Positions 17,613-25,337 of a stretch of DNA of 64,000 bases are shown one piece after another. The notes under the pieces were generated by a model. The model was given only the letters and a program-made list of their open reading frames with translations. It was not told the origin of the DNA and ran no database searches. Both the position numbers and the translations under genes were made by a program. The stretch comes from Granulicella arctica (GTDB lineage: Bacteria; Acidobacteriota; Terriglobia; Terriglobales; Acidobacteriaceae). The stretch lies in the NCBI RefSeq assembly GCF_013410065.1, contig NZ_JACCCW010000001.1:310001-374000 (forward strand), given 5' to 3'. Position 1 is the stretch's first letter. Each line of letters opens with the position of its first letter.

Positions 17613-19307
17613 TTAGGCCGCTTTCTGTTTCCTGACGGCGCTCTTTTTGGGAGCAGCCTTGACGGGCGCGGGCATCTCCTTGGATTTGCTGGCGGTCTTT
17701 GGTTTGGAGGACTTCGGCGGTTGTGGAGCAAATGCCGCCTCCGCCTCGGAGAGAGGATCGGGTTCGTCTTCAGGGGGAATCCCGATGTGGTCGGTCAACG
17801 CGAGGCGCAGGGAGAAGCCGGTTAGCTTGTCGTCTGCGGTGTTGTCGAGTGCGGCGAGTACGATTTCCTCGTCGGTCTGCTGGGCGTTTTCATCGTTCCC
17901 TGCGAAGTGGCTAGCCACTTCCTCAAGGAAGCTGTAGGGGTCGATGTGGACGAGCAAGCGAAGGAAGATGCGAAGCTGAGCGGCGGTGAACATCGCCGGG
18001 GCATTATCGAGGATGCGGTCGAAGGTCGCGGTGCGGGCTTTGCTCAACTTCTCCCGGCGCTTCTGTTCGGCCTCATACTCTTTCTGCTGGCGTTCGTACT
18101 CGGCTTTGCGTTCCTCATCGCGGCGCTGTTGTTCGGCTTCATGCTCCGTGCGGCGCTGCTCATATTCCGCCTCGCGCTGTTCGGCCTCTTCTTCCGTCTC
18201 CTCCTCGGGTGCTGGCTCCATGACAGGGGCCGGGTTGTCGGCTTCCTGCTTGGCGAGACGGGCGGCGGTGGCGGGGTCATGTACCGAGCAGTGGTCATCG
18301 GTGCAAACGGTGATGGTCTTTCCGGCATGGCGTCCAAAGACGATCAATGCGGATTTGGTGTTGGGGCATGGCGGCTCGGCGTCCGGATTGTCGGGCGTAT
18401 CGAGTTCGCGGTAGGAGTGCTTGGGGAGAATGCCGGGGCGCTGTTCCTTGGCGGGTCGCCACGTCGTCTCGATCTGGACGAGTTGCGGACGCGCCGCAAG
18501 CTCCCGGTCGATATAGGCTGCGACTTTGGTTTGATAGCAGAGCCCGTCTAGGCACTGGTCACCCTGAACGTCGGCGAAGAGTGACGTGTTGAATCCGCTG
18601 CGGCGGGGGCAGGTCGCGCAAGCTCCGGCAGCGGGGTTGAGGCCGATGTCTTCGAGGTCGAACGGAGCATCGGCAAGGGCGAGATAGAGGTTGGTTTCGA
18701 TCCAAGCGGTTACATGCTTGGCTGGTAGCAGATGCGGCTCTTTGTCGTTCCAGTCCTTGCGCCAGCACTGCTCGAAGGCGGCGGCTTGATGCTCCTGCGG
18801 CAGACGGGCGATGAGGTTGGCATGGCTGGCGGTGATGCGTTCTTCGACGAATGCCTGGGCAACGTCGGGGATGAGTTGCAACAGGGAGAGACGAGCGTAG
18901 ATGTGCGATGCACTCTTGCCCGACTTCAGGACAAGCGCGGCCACGTCGTAACCTGGCATGTCGAGCAAGCGTTGGAAGCCCCGCGCCTCTTCGTAAGGAT
19001 GCACGTCCAAACGTTGAGAATTTTCAACGAGCTGCCACTCCATGGCCGCTGCGTCGTCTAGTTCGACTATGCGAGCGGGAATGGAAAACAACTCCGCAAG
19101 CTGTGAGGCGCGGAAACGTCGTGCGCCCGCAACGATCTCAAAGCCATTGGCGTTGGGTCGAACCGTGACGGGCTGGATGAGGCCATGTTGCCGGATGCTC
19201 TCGGCCAGTTCCTCAAGCTTGGATTGATCGAAGGTCTGGCGCGGGTTGGTGGTGGACTCGTGAATCTGGTCGATGGCGATGAATTGGAATGCGCTGCTGT
19301 CCTGCAT
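17613..19307 (-). CDS. ParB/RepB/Spo0J-family partition protein, long form
   Basis: 564 aa. An N-terminal ParB domain (FIAIDQIHESTTNPRQTFD, IVAGARRFRASQLA, LVENSQRLDVHPYEEARGF) is followed by an HTH (VLKSGKSASHIYARLSLLQL), a cysteine-containing segment (ACATCPRR ... DQCLDGLCY) that could bind metal, a long charged coiled coil rich in E, Q and R (about 400-470) and a lysine/alanine-rich tail. The ATG at 19307 has AAAGGAGG in front of it. It is last in a three-gene operon with the ArdC-like and DUF6908-like genes. No ParA is visible, so it may be a nuclease- or regulator-type ParB of the element rather than a full partition system. Confidence 0.82.
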   Translation of the reverse strand: MQDSSAFQFIAIDQIHESTTNPRQTFDQSKLEELAESIRQHGLIQPVTVRPNANGFEIVAGARRFRASQLAELFSIPARIVELDDAAAMEWQLVENSQRLDVHPYEEARGFQRLLDMPGYDVAALVLKSGKSASHIYARLSLLQLIPDVAQAFVEERITASHANLIARLPQEHQAAAFEQCWRKDWNDKEPHLLPAKHVTAWIETNLYLALADAPFDLEDIGLNPAAGACATCPRRSGFNTSLFADVQGDQCLDGLCYQTKVAAYIDRELAARPQLVQIETTWRPAKEQRPGILPKHSYRELDTPDNPDAEPPCPNTKSALIVFGRHAGKTITVCTDDHCSVHDPATAARLAKQEADNPAPVMEPAPEEETEEEAEQREAEYEQRRTEHEAEQQRRDEERKAEYERQQKEYEAEQKRREKLSKARTATFDRILDNAPAMFTAAQLRIFLRLLVHIDPYSFLEEVASHFAGNDENAQQTDEEIVLAALDNTADDKLTGFSLRLALTDHIGIPPEDEPDPLSEAEAAFAPQPPKSSKPKTASKSKEMPAPVKAAPKKSAVRKQKAA

Positions 19308-19393
19308 GATGCCCTCCTTTGGGCGTGGTTGTGCTGTGAGGTTGTAGAGCGAACACGCTTCCCTGTCTCCGCTCCGGTGGGCGGGAACCTGGG

Positions 19394-19810
19394 TCAACCG
19401 CGTATGTGCTTGTGCGGGTCGAAGGCTTCGGCGAAGCCCTGCAAGCGAAGGTTGTTGTCCCACGTCTTGGCAAAGCGTTCGTGCTGTTCGTGCAACTGGA
19501 CTAAATGCACGTAGTGGTCGCGGACGATATTGCGGCTCCACTGCTCTTCGCCGAGATAATCGTTCCGGTAATAGAAGACGTTTAGGTGTGGGCCGTCTGC
19601 CAATCCAAGCTCGAAACACATCTCCGGGTCGCGCATGAGGTCGCCGTTCTGTTCGCCGTAGTGACAAACGGAGATGGCTGGCAGTCCCATTGGGCCGGAC
19701 TCATCCATCGCCTCGATCACCAACTCCATGTAAGGCGGGTTTTCGATCTTGAGGTACAGGCCGTGGTGCCAACCTCCGGCCTGTTTGAGGATTGCGAGAA
19801 TGGTTTTCAT
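19394..19810 (-). CDS. DUF6908-like protein of unknown function
   Basis: 138 aa, acidic and histidine-rich (SVCHYGEQNGDLMRDPEMCF), a pattern I associate with the DUF6908 family found on plasmids and integrative elements next to ardC and parB. No catalytic motif, signal or membrane segment. Its start codon overlaps the stop of the ArdC-like gene, so the two are coupled. Function unknown; likely an accessory in establishment or anti-restriction. Confidence 0.65.
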   Translation of the reverse strand: MKTILAILKQAGGWHHGLYLKIENPPYMELVIEAMDESGPMGLPAISVCHYGEQNGDLMRDPEMCFELGLADGPHLNVFYYRNDYLGEEQWSRNIVRDHYVHLVQLHEQHERFAKTWDNNLRLQGFAEAFDPHKHIRG

Positions 19811-20727
19811 TACGCCACCCGCGCCAGTTCTGCATCGGGCATCGTCTCTGTAGTTGCGGACGGTTCCAATGCGGCAAGGATGACAGCGGAGGTCTGCTGC
19901 ACCACTTCAAGCGATTCCACCAGCAACGAAGCGTTGCCATGGTAGAGCGCGATATACGAGGCACTGGCATTGCCTGTCTGTAAACCAATTGCCTTGCCGA
20001 CAACGAAGGCGATAGCCTCGGCCTCCGTCTCCCGTACCGTCTTGGTGGTCGTCGTGCGGCGGGTGGAGTGCATCAGGAGTTCGTGTGCCAACTCATGCAC
20101 CAGCGTGGCGAAGGTTTCGGCCTTCGACTGTCCGGGCAGGATGGCGATGCGCCCGCCATAGCTCACACCAAGCGCGGGCGCGATCTTCTCGGTAAAGACA
20201 AGCTCGATGCCCTCCTTTTCAATGAATGCCAGAAGACGGTCGTAGTTCTCGCCCGCATCGCCCTGAACGTGTTCGATCTGGGGAAGGTCGGGGCCATCTG
20301 TTTGCTCCACATCAAAGACATAGGCATTCCTGAATCCAACAAGGACGCGAGTATTCTGCTTGGTGATGTCCTTCTCTACCTCTTCATCGTTCTTGCGCTT
20401 GAAGCCGATGATGGGAGCAAGAATGCGGATGCCCTTCTCGCCTTTCTTCACGCGGCGGCCAAGCTGGTTCCATGCGTACATACCTGCCACGCGCGTTGCT
20501 CCGGGGCGTTGTCTGGCGATCTCCAACACATTGCCAAAGGAATACGAACGAAAACGGCTCATCGCGTTGAGGTACGCGGTGAGTGCATCTGAGTGTCCGG
20601 CCTCTAGCTGCTCGATGAGGCTCTTTATGTTGGCGGCGATGATCTCCTTTGCGGTCTGCCGTTGCTGCGGCTGTTTGGGGTTTTGAGTAGACGGGGTGAC
20701 GGTGGGGGTGGTGGCTACGCTGTTCAT
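19810..20727 (-). CDS. ardC: ArdC-like antirestriction protein with zincin metallopeptidase domain
   Basis: 305 aa. Residues 20-110 are the ArdC ssDNA-binding N-terminal domain (LTAYLNAMSRFRSYSFGNVL, GMYAWNQLGRRVKKGEKGIRI). The C-terminal part is an ImmA/IrrE-like zincin with the zinc motif HELAHELLMH and downstream glutamates (ETEAEAIAFVVG). ArdC proteins enter recipients with or soon after conjugation and protect the incoming DNA from restriction. It is the first gene of a minus-strand operon and has a palindrome 35 nt upstream that may be its operator. Complete. Confidence 0.85.
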   Translation of the reverse strand: MNSVATTPTVTPSTQNPKQPQQRQTAKEIIAANIKSLIEQLEAGHSDALTAYLNAMSRFRSYSFGNVLEIARQRPGATRVAGMYAWNQLGRRVKKGEKGIRILAPIIGFKRKNDEEVEKDITKQNTRVLVGFRNAYVFDVEQTDGPDLPQIEHVQGDAGENYDRLLAFIEKEGIELVFTEKIAPALGVSYGGRIAILPGQSKAETFATLVHELAHELLMHSTRRTTTTKTVRETEAEAIAFVVGKAIGLQTGNASASYIALYHGNASLLVESLEVVQQTSAVILAALEPSATTETMPDAELARVA

Positions 20728-20761
20728 GGGTGTTTCCTCCTAGGCCTTGGCCGTTGTTTTT

Positions 20762-20779
20762 CATGCCATGCGTGGCATG
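20762..20779. promoter_or_regulatory. Palindrome upstream of the ardC operon
   Basis: CATGCCA-TGCG-TGGCATG, a perfect 7-bp inverted repeat 35 bp upstream of the ardC start, suited to a dimeric repressor site or a leader hairpin. No binding protein is identified. Confidence 0.45.
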
Positions 20780-21496
20780 TACCTACATGCCGAACGCCTC
20801 CTGGCGAAGGCGGGGCGGCAAGGCGCAAGGGGAGGGGTATCTCCCATCCGGAGCAAAGCGGAGGACGAGCGAAGCGAAGGTCTGCACAAGCGCAGCGCGG
20901 AAGACTGTTGGGAAACCCCTTGCGCCGCGCCAGGGCAGCGCCCTCAGCGAGGCTTGGTTTCCTTATTCGCGTGCGTACGCACGCCTGATGTCAGGGACGG
21001 CGTTGCGGGCAGGACACAGGCCCGCAGAGATGGGTGGCGGAAGCCGTACACGGCTGGAGCAGGGAGGAGCCCTCCTCCCTACTATGAAAGGCTTATGCTT
21101 TGCCGCTCTTTCATGGACTCAAAGATACGGACCGATGTATGCGAACAGCCTTCCTCACGCGTCTCAAGGAAGAGGTTATTTTGGGATTGTTATGAGGATG
21201 CCAGGTCTACCACCCACGAGTTCCGTGCGGGGTCGGGTTTGCGAGGATGTCGCCTTCTGCAATCTCGTTCTTGTTGCGGAATCTGGAGCGGACGGGCAAA
21301 CTGCTAGGAAGGCAAATGGGAAAAGCACTTGATACAAGCCTTTGCTAACTATCGAGATCGTGGCTCTCAGATGACTTGCTTGATCGACAACGAAGTCACT
21401 TACACGATGTCCACACGACGGTGTGTGACACTCGGTTCCTGACTTCTGCGATGTCGCAGCTCCGATCTTGAGCACCTAGAGGAGAAGCCCTTCGCT
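20780..21496. other. Non-coding stretch, GC-rich, no gene recognised
   Basis: About 700 bp between the divergent ardC operon and the lasso regulator. The open frames here are low-complexity arginine/alanine-rich reading of GC-rich DNA and lack ribosome-binding sites. The last 150 bp are more AT-rich and should contain the promoter of the regulator gene. I see no RNA gene. Confidence 0.45.
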
Positions 21497-23053
21497 GTGT
21501 ATCGGCAGATCCCCCGTACCGAGATTCTTGACGCGCTTGCTCATCTACGCGAGTTGCATCGGCAGGTCAGGCCGTCCAACGACCGTGAGCGCTATGCCTT
21601 CGAACGCCGCGAGCTGGTCACAAAGAACCTGTTCTCGAACCTGCGTCGTACAGGAGACCATCCCACACTGAGCATGTTGCTTGAGATCGCGGATATGTTC
21701 TCGTTGACGATCGAAGGCGCGCATCGGCTGTTTGGATACGATCTGGGCGGGATTCGAGAATACGATTTCCGATTGAACGGTGGACGAACCCATATCGTCG
21801 AGTCCTATGCCTTCGAGCGTGATCTTCTGGTGGATTTGCCTCTGGAACTGGCTTCTTCCGAGGCGTTCGCGTCGGACGGCACGCTTCGGGAACTGGTACG
21901 GAGCTGGCAGCGCGACGTTCCCATGCGCGCGTTGAAAGGTCCGGCTTGGCGCCGTCCAGGAGCTTTTTATGTACATGTCGGCACGGAGGACAGCCTGGGG
22001 TCGAGCCTGCCTCCGGGGGCGATGGCTCTTGTCGAGCCGATTGAGGAGGAAGAGGCGCGGCAGCCCAATCCTCGATCCATCTATCTGCTTCAATTCGGAA
22101 ACGGATATCGCTGTAGTCGATGCGTGGTCTCACGAGGAAGGCTACAGCTATTGAACGCGGAGCGATCCTATTCCGGCCCGCAGGAGTTTGCCTATCCAAA
22201 GTCGGTACGGATTGCTGGCCGCATCCGCATGTTTGCTGTCCCGTTGCCGCTGCCCGAGTATTCCCAACTTTCATTCACCCGCTATGAGGGCAACGCCGAA
22301 CTCGTTCTTCCCTGGGAACATCGCACGCGGGACCAATTGCTCGCCGCCAAGCACAAACGGTTTCGTCGATCGCAGGACGAGGAACAGCATGTTCGAGAGT
22401 TCCTTCAAGCGGAGTTGCACACGAAATTCAGTGATCGTACCTGGCGGCGCTATCGCAGTCCTGGCCCATCTGAACCGCATGTCCCAGCCCTTCTGCACCT
22501 GACCTTGACGCACTTCGCACGTTACACGGACTCTCTTCAGGCTGGCGGATACATGATCCGAGACTCAAGCCGTTTTTCGCTCGAAACTCTGCTTACGGCG
22601 AAGCACTATGGCGAGCTATTGACCCCGCGCCCGACGGCGAGCGTTCCCATGCCGACGGAGGTGTGGGAGACGAGACGGAGTGAATTCGTCGAGTGGCCGC
22701 CCTTGCTGGCTGTGAAGTTTCCGCAACTGCGTCTTTGGGATGACCGCGTGATTCGACTGGCTCAGGGGAGCCCGATCCGGGGTCTGCATCCGCAAATCGC
22801 ACCTGGCTCCTGGATGCTTCTGGAGAAGCTGACGGGGATTCCCGACACGCGGAGTGATGGAAGCAAGAAGGGGTGGTCGCGACCCCTCTATGTCTTCCGC
22901 AGAGGGGTCGAGATTCTTTGCGGCTACCTCGAACGAGAGGGAAACCGTTTCGCGTTGTTGTCCAGCAACGACGAGGGGAGCGCGAAGGTGACCTTCCACC
23001 CGGACGGACTTCGCGATGTAAGCCGTGTCTGCGGCGTCGCGGTTCCCATTTAG
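21497..23053 (+). CDS. Putative HTH regulator with two S24/LexA-like domains, beside the lasso cluster
   Basis: 518 aa starting at GTG, with AGAGGAGA 6 nt upstream. Residues 1-85 look like a helix-turn-helix region (FSNLRRTGDHPTLSMLLEIA then FSLTIEGAHRLFGYDL). Two later blocks (about 160-255 and 420-515) resemble S24-like peptidase folds as in LexA/CI repressors: PPGAMALVEPIEEEEARQPN and GLHPQIAPGSWMLLEKLTGI. I see no clear Ser-Lys dyad, so they probably sense or dimerise rather than self-cleave. The gene lies immediately upstream of the lasso biosynthesis operon and of a pair of TTTGGCCAAA palindromes, which makes it the best candidate for the regulator of the peptide genes. Exact family not recognised. 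Confidence 0.55.
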   Translation: MYRQIPRTEILDALAHLRELHRQVRPSNDRERYAFERRELVTKNLFSNLRRTGDHPTLSMLLEIADMFSLTIEGAHRLFGYDLGGIREYDFRLNGGRTHIVESYAFERDLLVDLPLELASSEAFASDGTLRELVRSWQRDVPMRALKGPAWRRPGAFYVHVGTEDSLGSSLPPGAMALVEPIEEEEARQPNPRSIYLLQFGNGYRCSRCVVSRGRLQLLNAERSYSGPQEFAYPKSVRIAGRIRMFAVPLPLPEYSQLSFTRYEGNAELVLPWEHRTRDQLLAAKHKRFRRSQDEEQHVREFLQAELHTKFSDRTWRRYRSPGPSEPHVPALLHLTLTHFARYTDSLQAGGYMIRDSSRFSLETLLTAKHYGELLTPRPTASVPMPTEVWETRRSEFVEWPPLLAVKFPQLRLWDDRVIRLAQGSPIRGLHPQIAPGSWMLLEKLTGIPDTRSDGSKKGWSRPLYVFRRGVEILCGYLEREGNRFALLSSNDEGSAKVTFHPDGLRDVSRVCGVAVPI

Positions 23054-23083
23054 GCATCGCAAAACGCTCAACGTGACCACACC

Positions 23084-23182
23084 GTAAGTTTGGCCAAAAC
23101 AGGCTGTCTCTCTGCACAGAGAACGCGGCAATTGGTGCGTGTAAGTCTTGCTCTCTCATGACTCGAAGTAAGTTTGGCCAAA
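23084..23182. promoter_or_regulatory. Pair of GTAAGTTTGGCCAAA operator-like repeats
   Basis: GTAAGTTTGGCCAAA occurs at 23084-23098 and 23168-23182. Each contains the perfect palindrome TTTGGCCAAA. The copies are 84 bp apart, eight helical turns, so a protein could bind both on the same face and loop the DNA. They precede the lasso operon start by about 90 and 175 bp. Confidence 0.6.
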
Positions 23183-23274
23183 CAGCCAGTTTCCGATTGC
23201 AAGGCGAACCCGCAGGGGTAAGCTCGACTTCACCGCTGCTCTCGACGCAGCCCTAACAGTCGTGAGGAGAACTC

Positions 23275-23529
23275 ATGGTCACCGGCAACTCCCATCTTCG
23301 AACCATCGTGAACGAAGATGGTGCGGCTGTAATGGATACGAAGCGAGGAACCATCTCGACGTTGAATGCGACCGGAGCATACATCTGGCAAGCGTTGGAG
23401 AGGGGCGAGCGTGAAGAGGACATCGTTGAGGGACTCGCTCGGGAAACAAGCTCGCTACCGGACGCAATCCGGCAGGATGTGAGCGACTTTATTGCGGCAT
23501 TGCAAGAGCACAGGATGTTGTCGCGCTGA
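23275..23529 (+). CDS. Lasso peptide B1 protein, PqqD-like leader-binding (RRE) protein
   Basis: 84-aa winged-helix protein of the PqqD/RiPP recognition element type: an N-terminal beta sheet (LRTIVNEDGAAVMDTKRGTI), the signature LNATGAYIWQALERG and a helical C-terminus (DVSDFIAALQEHRML). B1 proteins bind the YxxP motif of the lasso leader and present the precursor to the B2 protease. Start at 23275 follows GTGAGGAG by 4 nt. It is the first gene of a compact operon with the kinase, B2, the cyclase and the precursor. Standalone B1 means this is a split-B system. Confidence 0.88.
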   Translation: MVTGNSHLRTIVNEDGAAVMDTKRGTISTLNATGAYIWQALERGEREEDIVEGLARETSSLPDAIRQDVSDFIAALQEHRMLSR

Positions 23530-23547
23530 CAATGCGGAGAGAACAGG

Positions 23548-24918
23548 ATGCAAACAGAACTGAATCTGGACACCGTAGAGTACCGCGTTGTACTGGTCGA
23601 TCCCATATCGCGAGGAGCTCTGGCGCGGGACGAGGAGAAATCCGCTCGCGTCTTGCGTGTCTCTATTCCACTGAGGGCGCGGGCGGTGCGGCAGGTGCGG
23701 ACGGAGCTACAACGCTCTTGGGGTATCGCGGTTGTGATTCTGGATTTCTTGTCTGCCGGTAACAACGTTTCCCCATGTGTCGTCGCGGAACTCCTGGCGA
23801 CGAGCATTCCGGCGGGCTTTCGTGTGGTGTCTGCGGGGGAGATTGCGAGCGAAGAACTTGCCGAGCAGGAGCGCACACACCTGAACAGGGTGCTTGGGGA
23901 TGACGTTACGAGTCCTTTCTCCCGCATTGGCTGGATTGACGAAGCGATTGCCTGGGTAGAGGGTGCAACGGGCCAGCGGCTTCGTTCCAAGACATCCGTT
24001 GAACAGTTCAGCGCGGGCGGAGCCTTCACGCTGCTGCGGTTTCCAATGGCAGATGGATGCAGCTATTGGCTCAAAGCGACTGGCGTTCCAAACGCCAACG
24101 AGCGAACACTTACGGCTCTGTTGTCGAGCCTCTGCGGAAACTGCCTTCCTCGTTTCGTGGCGGAGAAGGTCGATTGGAATGCCTGGTTGATGATGGAAGA
24201 GGCTTGTGGCATTTCGGTTCTGCCTACGGAACCGGACGATCTGGTGCGTTTGCTTGGGCAGGCGGTGGAGTCTCTCGCGGAGCTTCAACTCAAGACAGTT
24301 GGATTCGATCAAGTGTTGATCGACGCGGGGGCCTTCGACCAACGCTTGCATGTCTTACGAACGGATGCGGACTTGCTCTTTGCGTATGTGGCCGAGGCGA
24401 TGTCCTTTCAGACCTCGACCAAAGTGCCGCGTATCGAGACGAGTAGGCTGCAAGCAATCCGCAAACTGTTTGAGGAGGCGTGCCGCCGTGCCGAGTGTTT
24501 TGAGATGCCGCCCACCATCTTGCATGGCGACATGAACCTGGGCAACCTTGTCTTTGCAAGGTCGCGCTGCCAGTTCATCGACTGGTGCGAAGGATACGTC
24601 GGACATCCGTTCATCACCTTCCAACACCTTCTGCTTCTGAACCCTATAGAGAATCCAACCGTCCGGGCATCGGTGAACGACGTGTTGAAAGGCATCTACC
24701 GGACTGCCATGCGCCCGTTATGTGATTCCCGCCAGATGGAAGAGGGGCTTGCGTCTATGCCCCTTATTGCTGCCGCATCTTCCCTCTATGGACGGGGCGA
24801 CTGGCTGCGCAGCGACGCACGGAATGCTTTGCTCCGCTACGAGTATGCGCGGACTATTGGCCGACACATGGATCATGCAGCACGGGAGCCGACGCTGTTA
24901 GAGGCGCTGTGTGTTTGA
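23548..24918 (+). CDS. APH-fold kinase encoded inside the lasso operon
   Basis: 456 aa. The C-terminal two-thirds is an aminoglycoside-phosphotransferase-type kinase: the catalytic loop HGDMNLGN starts at His326 with Asp328 as base and Asn333 as metal ligand, and the DFG-equivalent aspartate is Asp345 in FIDWCEGY. The first 130 residues form a separate domain I cannot identify (LQRSWGIAVVILDFLSAGNN). The gene sits 18 nt after B1 and 33 nt before B2, so it is part of the biosynthetic operon. Known lasso kinases (PadeK, ThcoK) are HPr-kinase-like; an APH-type enzyme here could phosphorylate the peptide or precursor, or provide self-immunity. Substrate is inferred only from position. Confidence 0.72.
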   Translation: MQTELNLDTVEYRVVLVDPISRGALARDEEKSARVLRVSIPLRARAVRQVRTELQRSWGIAVVILDFLSAGNNVSPCVVAELLATSIPAGFRVVSAGEIASEELAEQERTHLNRVLGDDVTSPFSRIGWIDEAIAWVEGATGQRLRSKTSVEQFSAGGAFTLLRFPMADGCSYWLKATGVPNANERTLTALLSSLCGNCLPRFVAEKVDWNAWLMMEEACGISVLPTEPDDLVRLLGQAVESLAELQLKTVGFDQVLIDAGAFDQRLHVLRTDADLLFAYVAEAMSFQTSTKVPRIETSRLQAIRKLFEEACRRAECFEMPPTILHGDMNLGNLVFARSRCQFIDWCEGYVGHPFITFQHLLLLNPIENPTVRASVNDVLKGIYRTAMRPLCDSRQMEEGLASMPLIAAASSLYGRGDWLRSDARNALLRYEYARTIGRHMDHAAREPTLLEALCV

Positions 24919-24951
24919 TGTGGGGAGCGTGATAGTACGACGGGGAGACCT

Positions 24952-25326
24952 ATGAAGCGACGCGTTCTGGAAAGCTGGCTACTGCTGCTCTACTTCGACT
25001 GGCTCATGCGCTTCCGAGGATTTTCGCGTGTCCACGCCGTCGTGCGTGAACAAGAAATTCGACCGAGAGCAACAAGGCTGGCAGAAGCGGAAGATTTGTC
25101 TCATGCAACGGATCTCGCGTGCGTCTTCTACTTCAAACGAGTTCTATGCCTACAGCGTTCAGCCGCATTGGCGGTTTTGCTGCGGCGTCACGGTCGGAGC
25201 GCAGAGATGGTGATTGGGGCGCAACTGTTTCCTTTCCTATCCCACGCATGGGTTGAGGTGGAAGGCCGGGTTATCAACGACAAGCCCTCTGTGACCCAAC
25301 TGTTTCAGGTGTTGGAGCGCTGCTGA
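24952..25326 (+). CDS. Lasso peptide B2 protein, transglutaminase-like leader peptidase
   Basis: 124-aa cysteine protease of the lasso B2 family, with the catalytic triad in order: Cys66 in VLCLQRSAALAVLLRRHG, His98 in FLSHAWVEVEG and Asp110 in VINDKPSV. It removes the leader from the precursor in an ATP-independent step that needs B1. A short hydrophobic N-terminus (LESWLLLLYFDWLMRF) is normal for the family. It is separated from the cyclase gene by 11 nt. Complete. Confidence 0.88.
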   Translation: MKRRVLESWLLLLYFDWLMRFRGFSRVHAVVREQEIRPRATRLAEAEDLSHATDLACVFYFKRVLCLQRSAALAVLLRRHGRSAEMVIGAQLFPFLSHAWVEVEGRVINDKPSVTQLFQVLERC

Positions 25327-25337
25327 GCGAGGTCACG

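Noticed and set aside
17647..19061. Several long plus-strand frames opposite parB
   Set aside because: Low-complexity mirror of the GC-rich, charged ParB coding sequence; no ribosome-binding sites or family motifs.
20730..21332. 200-codon frame in the ardC-regulator gap
   Set aside because: Composition is that of GC-rich non-coding DNA and no conserved motif is seen.
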